DNA of 64,000 nt from Microbulbifer sp. VAAF005 (GTDB taxonomy: Bacteria; Pseudomonadota; Gammaproteobacteria; Pseudomonadales; Cellvibrionaceae). Each line of letters starts with the position of its first letter. The first letter of the stretch is position 1. The notes beneath the pieces are model-generated. The model was not told where the DNA came from and made no database searches. It saw only the letters and a program-made list of their open reading frames with translations. Made by a program: the position numbers and the translations under genes. The DNA is taken from assembly GCF_030012985.1 (NCBI RefSeq), contig NZ_CP120233.1, positions 1,843,001-1,907,000 on the forward strand, read 5' to 3'. Of the stretch, positions 29,468 to 39,100 are shown in pieces.

Positions 29468-30098
29468 CAAGACAACCGCGCGAAGATTCTATCTGTTATT
29501 GCTGGCATGTCTGGCAATAATGATTTCCGCCTGTGCCGGACAAAAAACCAAACAGGAACCGGAGCCAGGTTCCCCCACTGAAAATCAAAATCCAACACCG
29601 CAAACAGTAGCTGAATTTACCCAGTGGAATCTCAAGGGCAAACTGGGTGTTCGCTCCCCCAAAGAAAACGGCAGTGCCAACCTGGCCTGGCTACAGGGCG
29701 GTGCAGAGAATTTTCGCCTTCATCTCAGCGGTCCGCTCGGAGCAGGCACCACCGTCATCACCGGCTCAGCCGGTGGCGTCAGTTTGGTGCGCGGTAGCGA
29801 GCCGCCAATTTATGCGCGCAACCCGGCACAGCTAACCCAGGAAGCACTGGGCTGGCCCCTGCCCGCCCGGGAGATGTTCTACTGGGTGCGCGGTCTTCCC
29901 GCGCCCGGCGCCAAAAGTGGTGAGCAGCGCAACGCCCAGGGCCAGCTGCAAAGCCTGCAACAATCCGGCTGGGCTTTGAGTTTTAGTGAGTATCGCAGCG
30001 AAGGCTCCTTTATGCTGCCAACTCGGATCAAAGCACAAACCAACAGTCCCACGGGCCCGGTATCCGTCACCCTGGTGATTAAAGACTGGGGGTTGTAG
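29451..30098 (+). CDS. lolB: Outer-membrane lipoprotein receptor LolB
   Basis: A 215-residue lipoprotein with lipobox ISAC (cysteine 28). It receives lipoproteins from the carrier LolA and inserts them into the outer membrane. WNLKGKLGVRS, the following strand pattern and the loop GWPLPAREMFYWVRGLP are LolB hallmarks. It overlaps the TPR gene and precedes ispE by 75 bases, the usual order. Confidence 0.93.
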   Translation: MHQIADKTTARRFYLLLLACLAIMISACAGQKTKQEPEPGSPTENQNPTPQTVAEFTQWNLKGKLGVRSPKENGSANLAWLQGGAENFRLHLSGPLGAGTTVITGSAGGVSLVRGSEPPIYARNPAQLTQEALGWPLPAREMFYWVRGLPAPGAKSGEQRNAQGQLQSLQQSGWALSFSEYRSEGSFMLPTRIKAQTNSPTGPVSVTLVIKDWGL

Positions 30099-30173
30099 AG
30101 ACTCTGCCAATGCCCAAATCGCAGCATGCAGGTATTATGGCGATCCTGTAATTGATTGACTCCTTTTTGCCTC

Positions 30174-31079
30174 ATGCTGCTAACCCTGTCCGCCCCAGCA
30201 AAACTGAACCTGATTCTGCGCATTCTCGGCCGTCGCCCGGATGGCTATCACGAGTTACAAACCCTGTTCCAACTTCTCGATTTCGGCGACTTATTGGAAT
30301 TCAGTGAGCGCAGCGATGGCATTGTCAGTGTCGATGCCGGCCAGCTGGATGTAGCTGAAGAAGACAACCTGGTTTATCGCGCAGCCCAATTGCTGCGCAA
30401 ACAAGCTGAGCCGGACCGACAAAATTCTCTCGGCGCCTCTATTCGGTTGATAAAGAAGTTGCCTCACGGCGGCGGCATCGGTGGAGGCAGTAGCGATGCC
30501 GCCACCACTTTGCTCGGGCTCAACTACTTATGGCAGTGCAATTTATCGATCGATAAACTGGCAGAGCTGGGACGACAATTAGGAGCCGATGTTCCAGTTT
30601 TTGTGTGCGGGCGCACCGCTTGGGCGGAAGGGGTTGGTGAAAAATTAACCCCAATAACCACCGAGCAACGCCACTACCTGGTTGTCTCAACTGGTTGCGA
30701 AGTGAGCACTGCAAAAATTTTTCGCGATTCACGTTTGACAAGAGATTCAGTCGCAATTACATTAGCGGCCCTTCGCGAGGAGCAGGCCAACGAGATGCGA
30801 CTCGGCAGCGAAAAACTGGAAACATTTTCCGGCAATGACTGCCAGCCATTAGTTGAGAAGCTCTACCCTGAAATACGCGATGCCAGAGAATGGCTCGAGC
30901 AATTTGCTCCGGCACAACTCACCGGCACCGGGGGCTGCGTTTTTGCGGCATTCCCTACGGCAGAGGCGGCCACTGAGGCACACACCAAACTGCCTGAGGC
31001 GTGGCAGGGTTTTACGGCAGCGGGTGTATTGGTTTCACCGACACATCAAGCGCTAGCGAAAATCTCCTCAGATTTTTGA
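30174..31079 (+). CDS. ispE: 4-diphosphocytidyl-2-C-methyl-D-erythritol kinase
   Basis: A 301-residue kinase of the MEP isoprenoid pathway. It has SAPAKLNLILRI at the N-terminus and the GHMP ATP loop LPHGGGIGGGSSDAAT. The ATG at 30174 gives the family start; a TTG six codons upstream is also in frame. tRNA-Gln follows 11 bases after its stop, so the tRNA may be cut from the ispE transcript. Confidence 0.95.
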   Translation: MLLTLSAPAKLNLILRILGRRPDGYHELQTLFQLLDFGDLLEFSERSDGIVSVDAGQLDVAEEDNLVYRAAQLLRKQAEPDRQNSLGASIRLIKKLPHGGGIGGGSSDAATTLLGLNYLWQCNLSIDKLAELGRQLGADVPVFVCGRTAWAEGVGEKLTPITTEQRHYLVVSTGCEVSTAKIFRDSRLTRDSVAITLAALREEQANEMRLGSEKLETFSGNDCQPLVEKLYPEIRDAREWLEQFAPAQLTGTGGCVFAAFPTAEAATEAHTKLPEAWQGFTAAGVLVSPTHQALAKISSDF

Positions 31080-31090
31080 GGAAACATTAC

Positions 31091-31165
31091 TGGGGCGTAG
31101 CCAAGCGGTAAGGCAGCGGGTTTTGATCCCGTCATGCGAAGGTTCGAATCCTTCCGCCCCAGCCA
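31091..31165 (+). tRNA. tRNA-Gln (anticodon TTG)
   Basis: A 75-nt cloverleaf. The acceptor stem TGGGGCG pairs with CGCCCCA, the anticodon loop is TTTTGAT with TTG at 31123-31125, the T loop is GGTTCGAATCC and CCA is encoded. An identical copy lies at 36380-36454. The place between ispE and prs is common in gammaproteobacteria. Confidence 0.98.
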
Positions 31166-31508
31166 CTTTCTTTATATGCAATGGCACAGTCAAAAACCGG
31201 TTCCGACATGATTCAGTCTACGCTGATCCAGCCGGCCCAGGCCATTCGCACAGGGCTTTACAGAGCCACTCCCCAATTTTTAAAGAATCCTGAAGGCAGG
31301 CTTGAATGCAAGCGCCCGATGGTTGTGCGAGCACGCACCCAGAGCAACCCGTTGAGCAAGGAAAAAAACTGTGGCCAAAACCCTGTTTTTATCCGCGCAA
31401 CAGTGCGCCGCTCAACGCAAAAGTGTTGCAGCAAAAACCCTGACTGCTAGCAAATATGCAGGCATCTACACTTCAATTCACTTCAAGACAGAATTAAAGG
31501 AACTCGCA
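31166..31508 (+). other. Leader region before prs, nothing recognised
   Basis: This 343-base stretch separates tRNA-Gln from the prs start. The prs frame stays open through the second half, but no family sequence is present there. I see no purine-repressor box or known riboswitch; it probably holds the prs promoter. Confidence 0.4.
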
Positions 31509-32450
31509 GTGGCTGACTTAATGGTCTTTACCGGCAACGCAAACCCGGAACTGGCACAGAAGGTTGTCGACCATATGGCGATCCCCCTGGGTGAAGCCAC
31601 GGTCAAGCGCTTCTCCGACGGCGAGATTGCAGTAGAAATTACCGATAACGTACGCGGCCGCGACGTTTTCGTGGTGCAATCCACCTGCCAACCTACCAAC
31701 CGCAACCTGATGGAACTGATCCTGCTGGTAGACGCCCTCCGCCGCGCCTCCGCCGGCCGCGTCACCGCTGTAGTCCCCTACTTTGGCTACGCCCGCCAGG
31801 ATCGCCGCGTAAGATCCCAGCGCGTGCCGATTTCCGCAAAAGTGGTTGCCGATATGATGGTGAGCGTAGGTATCGACCGCGTATTAACCGTCGACCTGCA
31901 CGCGGAACAGATCCAGGGCTTCTTCGACGTTCCTGTGGATAACGTTTACGGCTCCTCGGTCCTGCTCGACGATATCGAGCGCCAAAAATACCAGAACCTG
32001 GTGGTGGTATCCCCGGACATCGGCGGTGTTGTACGCGCCCGCGCTGTGGCCAAGAGCCTCGACTGCGAACTGGCTATCATCGACAAACGCCGTCCGGCGG
32101 CCAATGTTGCCGAAGTCATGAACATTATCGGTGAAGTCAGCGGCCGCACCTGCCTACTGGTAGACGATATGGTCGACACAGCCGGCACCCTGTGTAACGC
32201 CGCCAACGCCCTGAAAGAGCACGGCGCCGAGAAAGTTGTCGCTTACTGTACCCACCCGGTACTGTCCGGCAACGCCATCACCAACCTGAACAACTCCGTT
32301 CTGGATGAGCTGGTGGTTACCGACTCCATACCCCTAGGTGACAAAATGGAGAAGGCACCAAAAATTCGCCAGCTGACCCTGTCTGCAATGCTGGCCGAGT
32401 CCATGCGCCGTATCAGCAATGAGGAATCCCTGTCCGCAATGTTCCGCTAG
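31509..32450 (+). CDS. prs: Ribose-phosphate pyrophosphokinase
   Basis: A 313-residue enzyme that makes PRPP from ribose-5-phosphate and ATP for purine, pyrimidine, His and Trp synthesis. [33 protein letters not shown] and the PRPP loop [13 protein letters not shown] are all present, as is the C-terminal [15 protein letters not shown]. The GTG at 31509 is chosen because AAGGA precedes it by seven bases and the length then equals that of Pseudomonas; the open frame reaches 31371 but adds a basic tail unlike the family. Two GC-rich hairpins follow the stop. Confidence 0.96.
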   Translation: MADLMVFTGNANPELAQKVVDHMAIPLGEATVKRFSDGEIAVEITDNVRGRDVFVVQSTCQPTNRNLMELILLVDALRRASAGRVTAVVPYFGYARQDRRVRSQRVPISAKVVADMMVSVGIDRVLTVDLHAEQIQGFFDVPVDNVYGSSVLLDDIERQKYQNLVVVSPDIGGVVRARAVAKSLDCELAIIDKRRPAANVAEVMNIIGEVSGRTCLLVDDMVDTAGTLCNAANALKEHGAEKVVAYCTHPVLSGNAITNLNNSVLDELVVTDSIPLGDKMEKAPKIRQLTLSAMLAESMRRISNEESLSAMFR

Positions 32451-32476
32451 GAGCTTGCCGGTCAAGGTATCCCCGC

Positions 32477-32550
32477 GCCCCGCATGCCGGGGCACTTTGC
32501 CTTTAGCGCTGATTCCCGTAGAATACGCGCCCGCCCGGCACTGCCGGGCG
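32477..32550 (+). terminator. Pair of GC-rich hairpins between prs and rplY
   Basis: Stem 1 is GCCCCG/CGGGGC (32477-32482 with 32488-32493). Stem 2 is CGCCCGGC/GCCGGGCG (32532-32539 with 32543-32550, loop ACT). Neither has a strong T-run. They may end or pause the prs transcript, or form a leader in front of the L25 gene. Confidence 0.5.
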
Positions 32551-32639
32551 ATTACTTTTGGGCCCAGTGCCCATTTAACATCCATGCCAGAGCGGTCCGG
32601 TCGCAGGTCACTCTGGACAGACAACCCGAGGTTTATCCC

Positions 32640-33260
32640 ATGTCTGATATTAAATTGAACGCCATTGCCCGCAGCGATGAAGGGAAAGGTGCGAGCCGCC
32701 GCCTGCGTCGCCTGGAAGGCCGTGTACCCGGCATCATCTACGGCGGTGAAGCAGAGCCTGCTTCTATCTCCGTGCTGCACAAAGACCTGACCAAAGCTCT
32801 GGAAAACGAAGCTTTCTTCTCCTCCATGCTGACTGTTGACGTAGACGGCAAAGAAGAGAAAGTTATCCTGCGCGACCTGCAGCGTCACCCGGCTAAAGCC
32901 CTGCTGCTGCACATCGACTTCCAGCGCGTATCTGCCAACACCAAAGTACACGTTAAAGTACCTCTGCACTTCCTGAACGAAGACAGCAGCAAAGGTGTTA
33001 AGGCTGGCGGTATCGTTTCCCACACCCTGACCGAGCTGGAAGTTAACGCTCCTGCCGGCAAGCTGCCTGAGTTCATCGAAGTGGACCTGGCCGACCTGGA
33101 AATGGACGGCGTACTGCACATCTCCGACCTGAAACTGCCGGAAGGTGTTGAGTCTGTGGCACTGAGCCACGGTGCAGACCACGACCTGGTTGTAGCTTCT
33201 ATCCACAAGCCTCGCGGCGCTGTGGAAGCTGAAGCCGAAGCTGGCGAAGGCGAAGAGTAA
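32640..33260 (+). CDS. rplY: 50S ribosomal protein L25 (Ctc form)
   Basis: A 206-residue 5S-rRNA-binding protein of the long Ctc type. The L25 part (residues 1-95) includes [21 protein letters not shown], seen here as a pattern, and [16 protein letters not shown]. The TL5 C-terminal domain follows ([17 protein letters not shown]), and the end is an acidic tail of Glu/Ala/Gly. Codon use is strongly biased, as expected for a highly expressed gene. pth follows after five bases. Confidence 0.96.
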   Translation: MSDIKLNAIARSDEGKGASRRLRRLEGRVPGIIYGGEAEPASISVLHKDLTKALENEAFFSSMLTVDVDGKEEKVILRDLQRHPAKALLLHIDFQRVSANTKVHVKVPLHFLNEDSSKGVKAGGIVSHTLTELEVNAPAGKLPEFIEVDLADLEMDGVLHISDLKLPEGVESVALSHGADHDLVVASIHKPRGAVEAEAEAGEGEE

Positions 33261-33265
33261 TCGCC

Positions 33266-33862
33266 TTGGCTGCGGCACCGGATACTCCGATCCAGTTGAT
33301 TGTCGGCCTGGGAAACCCCGGACCGGAATACGATCGGACGCGACACAACGCCGGTGCCGACTTTGTTGTCGAGCTGGCCCGCCAACAAGGCACCCAGCTC
33401 AGCCTCGACAGCAAATATCACGGCCTCACTGGCCGTGTGCGGGTCGGCAGCCAGGATATCCGGCTGCTGATTCCCACCACCTATATGAATCGCAGTGGCC
33501 AATCTGTCGGCCCACTGGCGAACTTCTTCAAGATTCCCCCGGAAGCCATTCTGGTCGCTCACGATGAGCTGGACCTGGCCCCCGGTATCGCGCGCCTGAA
33601 AGCCGGCGGCGGTCACGGTGGACACAACGGCCTGCGGGATATCATTTCTGCACTGGGCAACAACCGAAACTTTATGCGCCTGCGACTCGGCATTGGCCAC
33701 CCCGGCAGCTCGAGCGAAGTGGCCCGGTTTGTACTCCAGCGAGCCCCCAGGGCGGAACAGGAAACACTGGCTGATGCGATCGATCGCTCGATCGACGTTC
33801 TGCCCACCGCCGCTTCCGGCGACTGGGGCGCAGCCATGAAAACGCTGCACACCAACAAATAG
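33266..33862 (+). CDS. pth: Peptidyl-tRNA hydrolase
   Basis: A 198-residue enzyme that recycles tRNA from dropped-off peptidyl-t[23 protein letters not shown] carries the catalytic His (H27), YMNRSGQSV the conserved Asn, and [10 protein letters not shown] the Asp. The start is TTG, five bases after the rplY stop, so translation is probably coupled. rplY-pth-ychF is the standard order. Confidence 0.95.
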   Translation: MAAAPDTPIQLIVGLGNPGPEYDRTRHNAGADFVVELARQQGTQLSLDSKYHGLTGRVRVGSQDIRLLIPTTYMNRSGQSVGPLANFFKIPPEAILVAHDELDLAPGIARLKAGGGHGGHNGLRDIISALGNNRNFMRLRLGIGHPGSSSEVARFVLQRAPRAEQETLADAIDRSIDVLPTAASGDWGAAMKTLHTNK

Positions 33863-34068
33863 ATCCCACCCGCCGGCTTGCCTTTTGCCGCGGAAATCTC
33901 GATAGTGTGCTGCGCTAAATTTGCCGGTATTTTCCCGGCTGGCCCGGACCCTGTGGTGGCCGAGACACCCCGCCCATCCAAAATCCCGCCAGCGCAACCA
34001 CTACCGGACCTCAAACGCAATTAGCAGAGCGCGCTGTATGCGCCTCGGGCAAACGGAAAAATATCACC

Positions 34069-35160
34069 ATGGGTTTTACTTGCGGTATTGTCGGCCTACC
34101 TAATGTGGGCAAATCCACCCTATTCAACGCATTGACCAAAGCGGGTATCGATGCGGAAAACTTCCCCTTCTGCACCATCGAGCCCAATGCCGGTGTCGTG
34201 CCGGTACCAGATCCCCGCATCGACAAGCTGGCTGAGATCGTCAAACCGGAAAAGGTAATTCCCACCACCATGGAATTTACCGATATCGCCGGCCTGGTTG
34301 CGGGCGCCTCCAAGGGAGAAGGCCTGGGTAACAAGTTCCTCGCCAATATCCGCGAGACCGACGCTATCGCCCACGTTGTGCGCTGCTTCGAAGACGATAA
34401 CGTTATCCACGTCGCCAACAAGGTACACCCGGTAGCGGATATCGAGGTGATCAACACCGAGCTGGCCCTGGCCGATCTGGACACCGTGGAAAAGGCCCTA
34501 CAGCGCTTTACCCGCGCCGCCAAGGGACAGGACAAGCACGCGATCAAGATGAAAGCGCTGCTGGAAAAAATCCAGCCACACCTGGATGAAGCCAAGCCAC
34601 TGCGCTCTTTCGAGCTTTCAGAAGACGAGCTGGCGGACCTGCGCGAACTGAGCCTGCTCACTATCAAGCCCACCATGTATATCGCCAACGTGGACGAAGA
34701 TGGCTTCGAGAACAATCCGCACCTGGATGCTGTAGCAGCTATCGCCGCTGAAGAGAACGCGGTACTGGTACCTATCTGCAACAAGCTCGAAGCGGAAATT
34801 GCCGAGCTGGACGACGAAGAGAAGCAGGAGTTCCTGGAAGAACTGGGTATGGAAGAGCCGGGGCTGAACCGCGTGATCCGCGCCGGCTACCAACTGCTGG
34901 GCCTACACACCTACTTCACCGCTGGCGTGAAGGAAGTTCGTGCCTGGACCATCCCACTGGGCGCCACCGCTCCCAACGCCGCCGGTAAAATCCACACCGA
35001 TTTTGAAAAGGGTTTTATTCGCGCAGAAGTGATCAGCTACAGCGATTACATTGACAACAACGGTGAGGCCGGCGCTAAAGACGCGGGTAAATGGCGCCTG
35101 GAAGGCAAGGACTACATTGTCGCCGACGGCGACGTAATCCACTTCCGTTTTAACGTCTAA
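34069..35160 (+). CDS. ychF: Obg-family ATPase YchF
   Basis: A 363-residue P-loop protein that binds ribosomes and is linked to stress control and translation start. It has G1 [23 protein letters not shown] (G3) and ICNKLEAEI, where the usual NKxD is NKLE. That change is known to make YchF prefer ATP. The C-terminal TGS domain is present ([13 protein letters not shown]), ending in [11 protein letters not shown]. Length is the family norm. Confidence 0.96.
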   Translation: MGFTCGIVGLPNVGKSTLFNALTKAGIDAENFPFCTIEPNAGVVPVPDPRIDKLAEIVKPEKVIPTTMEFTDIAGLVAGASKGEGLGNKFLANIRETDAIAHVVRCFEDDNVIHVANKVHPVADIEVINTELALADLDTVEKALQRFTRAAKGQDKHAIKMKALLEKIQPHLDEAKPLRSFELSEDELADLRELSLLTIKPTMYIANVDEDGFENNPHLDAVAAIAAEENAVLVPICNKLEAEIAELDDEEKQEFLEELGMEEPGLNRVIRAGYQLLGLHTYFTAGVKEVRAWTIPLGATAPNAAGKIHTDFEKGFIRAEVISYSDYIDNNGEAGAKDAGKWRLEGKDYIVADGDVIHFRFNV

Positions 35161-35218
35161 CCGCCTCTCCTTTTTTTGCCTCCCCATCCCGGGGAGGCCC
35201 GCCACCCGTGTAAATTCT

Positions 35219-36172
35219 ATGGCTCAATCAGACTGGAAAGTCGGCCTGCCGCTGGCACTGATTACCGTATTTATGTGGGCAACCCTGCCCATCGCTCTCA
35301 AAGGGCTTCTCGAATACATCAGTCCCGGTACCGCCACCTGGTATCGCTTCGCCGGTGCAGCACTGTTAGCGGGCGTCTACTACGGACAAGCGCGCAAATT
35401 ACAGCTCAAGCCACTATTCAGTCGCGGCTTGCTGCTTTTTACCTTCCTCGCCGTTGCCGGCCTCCTTGTGAACTACCTCGCCTACGCAAGTGGACTCAAT
35501 TACATCACCCCTGGTGCCGCCCAGGTTGTGATCCAGCTGGCCCCCCTGCTTCTGCTGATATCCAGCGTGCTTTGGCTGGGAGAGCGCTTCTCTCTGCGTC
35601 AGTGGAGCGGCGTGGTACTGGTAGTAATCGGGCTGCTGCTATTTTTTAACCAGCGCCTGGAAGAGCTGACCAGTGGCGCCGGCGGCGAATACCTGCTGGG
35701 GCTCGGCTATATCCTGATCGCCGCTGTCACCTGGGCGATTTACGGCTTTTTCCAGAAAAAAATATTGAGCCGCGCAACGCCCCAGGATCTACTGGTGGTA
35801 ATTTATATCGCAGGGACCCTGCTCTTCCTGCCCATGGCGGAGCCAATGAAGGTTTCTCACCTGGGCTGGCTCGAGTGGGTGCTATTGGCATTTCTCACCG
35901 CCAATACGCTGATCGCCTATGGGGCTTTTAGCAAGGCACTAGCGCACTGGGAGGCATCCAGTGTCAGCGCAACCTTGTCATTAGTGCCAGTCATCACCCT
36001 ATTGTTCAGTACGCTGATCAGCTCTATCTGGCCCAACTATATTGCAGTTGAGCCGCTCAACTGGATCAGCTGGGCCGGCGCCGGCGCCGTAGTACTCGGT
36101 TCCGCCCTCGCCGCAATCAGTTCCAGGCGCGGTTCTGAGCAGTCCCGGGCATCAGATGAAAAAAATCGCTAA
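35219..36172 (+). CDS. EamA/DMT-family transporter
   Basis: A 317-residue inner-membrane protein with ten helices in two five-helix repeats. The first repeat has ITVFMWATLPIALKG and SGLNYITPGAAQVVIQLAPLL, and the second GYILIAAVTWAIYGFFQKK and SVSATLSLVPVITLLFS. This is the drug/metabolite exporter layout; the substrate is unknown. A perfect 8-bp hairpin (35178-35198) lies between ychF and this gene. A tRNA operon follows. Confidence 0.85.
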   Translation: MAQSDWKVGLPLALITVFMWATLPIALKGLLEYISPGTATWYRFAGAALLAGVYYGQARKLQLKPLFSRGLLLFTFLAVAGLLVNYLAYASGLNYITPGAAQVVIQLAPLLLLISSVLWLGERFSLRQWSGVVLVVIGLLLFFNQRLEELTSGAGGEYLLGLGYILIAAVTWAIYGFFQKKILSRATPQDLLVVIYIAGTLLFLPMAEPMKVSHLGWLEWVLLAFLTANTLIAYGAFSKALAHWEASSVSATLSLVPVITLLFSTLISSIWPNYIAVEPLNWISWAGAGAVVLGSALAAISSRRGSEQSRASDEKNR

Positions 36173-36199
36173 CTATCTGAAAAGAATACAAAAAAGTGT

Positions 36200-36228
36200 T
36201 GACACCCCCGGCCCATCGTTTAATAATG
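36200..36228 (+). promoter_or_regulatory. Strong promoter for the tRNA-Met/tRNA-Gln operon
   Basis: A perfect -35 TTGACA (36200-36205) is followed by a 16-base spacer and -10 TAATAA (36222-36227). GCGCGCCC follows at the start site, the GC-rich discriminator typical of stringently controlled stable-RNA promoters. The tRNA-Met gene starts 36 bases after the -10. Confidence 0.8.
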
Positions 36229-36263
36229 CGCGCCCTCGGGACAGCCGAGACAACAAAAGAAAT

Positions 36264-36340
<77 letters not shown>

Positions 36341-36379
36341 TTTCAAATCACAGAGACTATTCTTTGTGAACCTTGAAAC

Positions 36380-36454
36380 TGGGGCGTAGCCAAGCGGTAA
36401 GGCAGCGGGTTTTGATCCCGTCATGCGAAGGTTCGAATCCTTCCGCCCCAGCCA
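36380..36454 (+). tRNA. tRNA-Gln (anticodon TTG), second copy
   Basis: The 75 bases are identical to 31091-31165, including the encoded CCA. It lies 39 bases after tRNA-Met behind the same promoter. A weak hairpin (TGGGC/GCCCA, 36485-36505) followed by six T may end the transcript. Confidence 0.98.
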
Positions 36455-36573
36455 TCTTCCCAAATTATCTAGCAGGCCCAAGTCTGGGCAGCAATCAAAA
36501 GCCCAACCGTTTTTTATCTGATTCTACGAATAGTTCGCCAGAGTTCGTCCGGCGAACGCAATCCAAAAATCAA

Positions 36574-37656
36574 CTACTTGGGCAGCACCACACCATTCGC
36601 TTCCATAACGGTCGCTCCGGTTCTATCGGGCTCAAGGGCAGTAGTACCTGAAGTTGCTGCAGGCGTTCGCACTTGTTCCCTGCGCAAACCCAGTGCCCGC
36701 AGCCACTCGAAGCCCGCCAGGCAGCACAGCAATGCCAGCAGCACTAGCGGGCCGCCATATCCCTTCATAGCCTCACTCTCGGACATACAAGTCCACACAA
36801 GCTGCACAACGCACAGGAAGGCCACAATCAACAGGGTCGGCTTGCGTCCCAGCAAGCTAACAACAAAAACACCCAGGGGCGCCCCCAGGGCCACTACCGG
36901 TGCCGCCGCCAGCCAATTCCCAAACACCCCAGGCTGCCAATCTCCCGCCAGCGACTTCACTATTACTCCGAGTACCGAGCAAAATGCCATGATCACCACG
37001 GATGTAGGGATCGCCACCTTGAGATCCACCCTGCTCAACAGCACAAGAGCCGCATACACCAGCATGTCCACACCCACACCGGTAACTGCCACCACGCAAA
37101 AGCCGGCAAAAGCACCCAATAGCAAGCCGACACGAAAATCAGTCGGACACTGGGGGTCCCCCGCGTGCTCACAATCAGTAATTTCGCTGAGGCGATACAA
37201 ATGAAAAATGCCAAAACTGCCCCAGAGAACGGCAAAGGAGAGTTTCACCCAGAGTTCGGGTATCAGAGGGGCAAACAGCAGGATACCGGCGGGAGTCGCC
37301 AATAGGGAGCCCAGCAGCGCCCCCCGCAACATCGACCAAGCCAGCTGCTGGCGTCGGCAGAGAATAAACAAACTGGCGCTGACCATCCCTATCGATTGAA
37401 CCGCAAAACTAAAGTCACGACCCAGGCTTGCCGGCATATCAAAAAACAGCACCAGCACGGGAAACCCAACTGTCCCGCCGCCCATCGGCGTAGAACCAGC
37501 GGCATAGCTACCCAGCGCCATCGCCATCGCCATGGACCAATGCTCGAGCGCCAGGGCCAGGTTCTCACCCTGTGAAATCAGGAACAACCAAACACCGTAA
37601 AACAGAACCAACCAAGCGAGCCAATAGCGAAGAGAGAATCGCGCCACGTTTTTCAT
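36574..37656 (-). CDS. TSUP/TauE-SafE family permease
   Basis: A 360-residue inner-membrane protein with about nine helices. SYAAGSTPMGGGTVGFPVLVL and VTGVGVDMLVYAALVLLSRVDLKVAIPTSV are the paired family motifs, seen in permeases that export or take up sulfite, sulfoacetate and other organic sulfur anions. The C-terminal about 35 residues are polar and Thr/Ala-rich. The substrate is unknown. It stands alone, facing the tRNA operon. Confidence 0.85.
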   Translation of the reverse strand: MKNVARFSLRYWLAWLVLFYGVWLFLISQGENLALALEHWSMAMAMALGSYAAGSTPMGGGTVGFPVLVLFFDMPASLGRDFSFAVQSIGMVSASLFILCRRQQLAWSMLRGALLGSLLATPAGILLFAPLIPELWVKLSFAVLWGSFGIFHLYRLSEITDCEHAGDPQCPTDFRVGLLLGAFAGFCVVAVTGVGVDMLVYAALVLLSRVDLKVAIPTSVVIMAFCSVLGVIVKSLAGDWQPGVFGNWLAAAPVVALGAPLGVFVVSLLGRKPTLLIVAFLCVVQLVWTCMSESEAMKGYGGPLVLLALLCCLAGFEWLRALGLRREQVRTPAATSGTTALEPDRTGATVMEANGVVLPK

Positions 37657-37762
37657 CTTATTATTTGTGAGCTAAAGCGTCAGGGGGAGACAATAGTGGT
37701 ACGAGTGTGAGATGGGATCAAGATAAGATTTGGCGAGTTCGCCTATTGCGGTCAGGAGGGGC

Positions 37763-37786
37763 GCCCGACAGCCACAGCTGCCGGGC
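37763..37786 (-). terminator. Hairpin after sapC
   Basis: GCCCGACAGC and GCTGCCGGGC pair over ten positions with one wobble around CACA, ten bases after the sapC stop. There is no clear T-run, so terminator function is probable rather than certain. Confidence 0.55.
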
Positions 37787-37795
37787 AAAGTGCAA

Positions 37796-38503
37796 TTAGT
37801 TCAAACGCTTCTTGCGAATCAGGTTTTGAACCTGCATAGAGGACATCATAGAGGCGTAGATTGCCGGCAGCGCGCCACGCTTACGCAGCTCCAGGAAGTC
37901 TTCATCAGACAGATTGTTAAGCTTCTCTTCATCGATAACAAAGAAACCTGTCAGATCATAAGGCTTGTCATCTTCGCTCACACGGAGAGTTAGTTTCTTC
38001 TGGGTCAGCAAGTCCTTGGAAACCAGGAACTCGATAAAAGAGTCAGTCACTGCAACACGCTGTGCAGTTTCAACCACTGCCTGGGCACGATTCTTCAGGA
38101 AGTCAGTTTGCTCACCTTCCCCATCGAACAGCGCCTCACCTTCAGAGTCGCTCAGCATCTTGGAATCTTCGTCGATGCACAGCACAGCCTGATCGGCATT
38201 ATCTGGGTTCTTCACCAAAACAAACGGATAAGTACGCACCTGAAGAGGAATGTAGCTGCCATTCCAGCCATCAGCGCCGGAGAACAGGTTTTCACCAGGG
38301 CGCAGGCCGGTGAGCGCCACAACTTTAAATTGATCAGTATTCTGATCTTTAACAAACAGGATCGGGTAGCTCTGGGCTGCCTGTACGATCTCCTGAACCA
38401 CCAGCGGTAGAACATGATTACCGCTTACATGGTCAAAAGTAATGTCTTGGGTGAGTTTCAGGTTGGCATGTGCCTTTTTGTCCAAAGCTTTGATCTGTGC
38501 CAT
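37796..38503 (-). CDS. SapC-family protein
   Basis: A 235-residue soluble protein. FVKDQNTDQFKVVALTGLRPGENLF and YIPLQVRTYPFVLV match the SapC family (PF07277), named after an S-layer-linked Campylobacter locus but found widely in marine gammaproteobacteria. Its biochemical role is unknown. An AGGAG ribosome site precedes the ATG. Codon use suggests decent expression. Confidence 0.82.
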   Translation of the reverse strand: MAQIKALDKKAHANLKLTQDITFDHVSGNHVLPLVVQEIVQAAQSYPILFVKDQNTDQFKVVALTGLRPGENLFSGADGWNGSYIPLQVRTYPFVLVKNPDNADQAVLCIDEDSKMLSDSEGEALFDGEGEQTDFLKNRAQAVVETAQRVAVTDSFIEFLVSKDLLTQKKLTLRVSEDDKPYDLTGFFVIDEEKLNNLSDEDFLELRKRGALPAIYASMMSSMQVQNLIRKKRLN

Positions 38504-38928
38504 AAGTACAACTCCTAGCTACTTTTATAGTTACTAAATTTTCAGAGATACCCTAACGTACCACTCTTTTACGCATCAATGATGACAAGTGCTTCCCGAC
38601 AGTCGCCGGAAACCAAAGCCAGCATTAAACAGGGAAGAAGCCCAGCTGGCAAACAAAGTCCACAACAACTACCCTAAAGACAAATTTATTTGATTGTTTT
38701 TTAATCAGGTGAGACCTTGGAAGCAAGAATAGTCACAACCCAAGCTCCCACACCTTAAACCCCCAAAAAAATAGACGCGTAGTGCCACTTGCCTATTCGT
38801 GGCAAACAGCTCACTAAAGTGGGTCCGCTCCGTATCCTCCCTAAAGCTATCGTGATAGGTAGTATCTTTTAACCGATCAAGGAGATGGCCGGAATGAGTG
38901 CCACTTCATTACTAGAAGGCGCCTCATC
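38504..38928. other. Intergenic gap before the DUF5993 gene
   Basis: A 425-base divergent region between sapC and the small DUF5993 gene. I find no gene or hairpin in it; it must hold the promoters of both flanking units. Confidence 0.4.
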
Positions 38929-39084
38929 ATGATGAGCCTCTTATTCCTCTTCTATCTCTTGGCAATGTCCCTCGCCGCAAAGAACAATCGTTCACTCGCA
39001 ACAGCAACATTCGTTTTTGCCCTAGTGCTAAGTGTCCTATGGCTGAGTTACCACACCAGCGACAATGTCAACTTAGCCTTGTAA
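38929..39084 (+). CDS. DUF5993 small membrane protein
   Basis: A 51-residue protein that begins MMSLLFLFYLLAMS and has two membrane helices separated by AAKNNRSLAT. This size and pattern match the DUF5993 family, known mainly as a tiny gene next to dsbB-like genes. Here a DsbB-like gene starts 16 bases after its stop, which is good support. It may help the DsbB protein fold or work; its role has not been shown. An AAGG ribosome site lies nine bases before the ATG. Confidence 0.82.
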   Translation: MMSLLFLFYLLAMSLAAKNNRSLATATFVFALVLSVLWLSYHTSDNVNLAL

Positions 39085-39100
39085 ACATGGGATAGGGAGT

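Noticed and set aside
31371..31508. N-terminal extension of the prs gene
   Set aside because: The frame is open, but the added residues are unlike any PRPP synthetase, and GTG 31509 has a good ribosome site and gives the family length.
32334..33997. Overlapping long minus-strand frames opposite prs, rplY and pth
   Set aside because: They are antisense shadows of highly expressed genes and lack ribosome sites and motifs.
35178..35198. Intrinsic terminator after ychF
   Set aside because: The perfect 8-bp stem has its T-run in front of it, not behind, so it does not read as a terminator on either strand.
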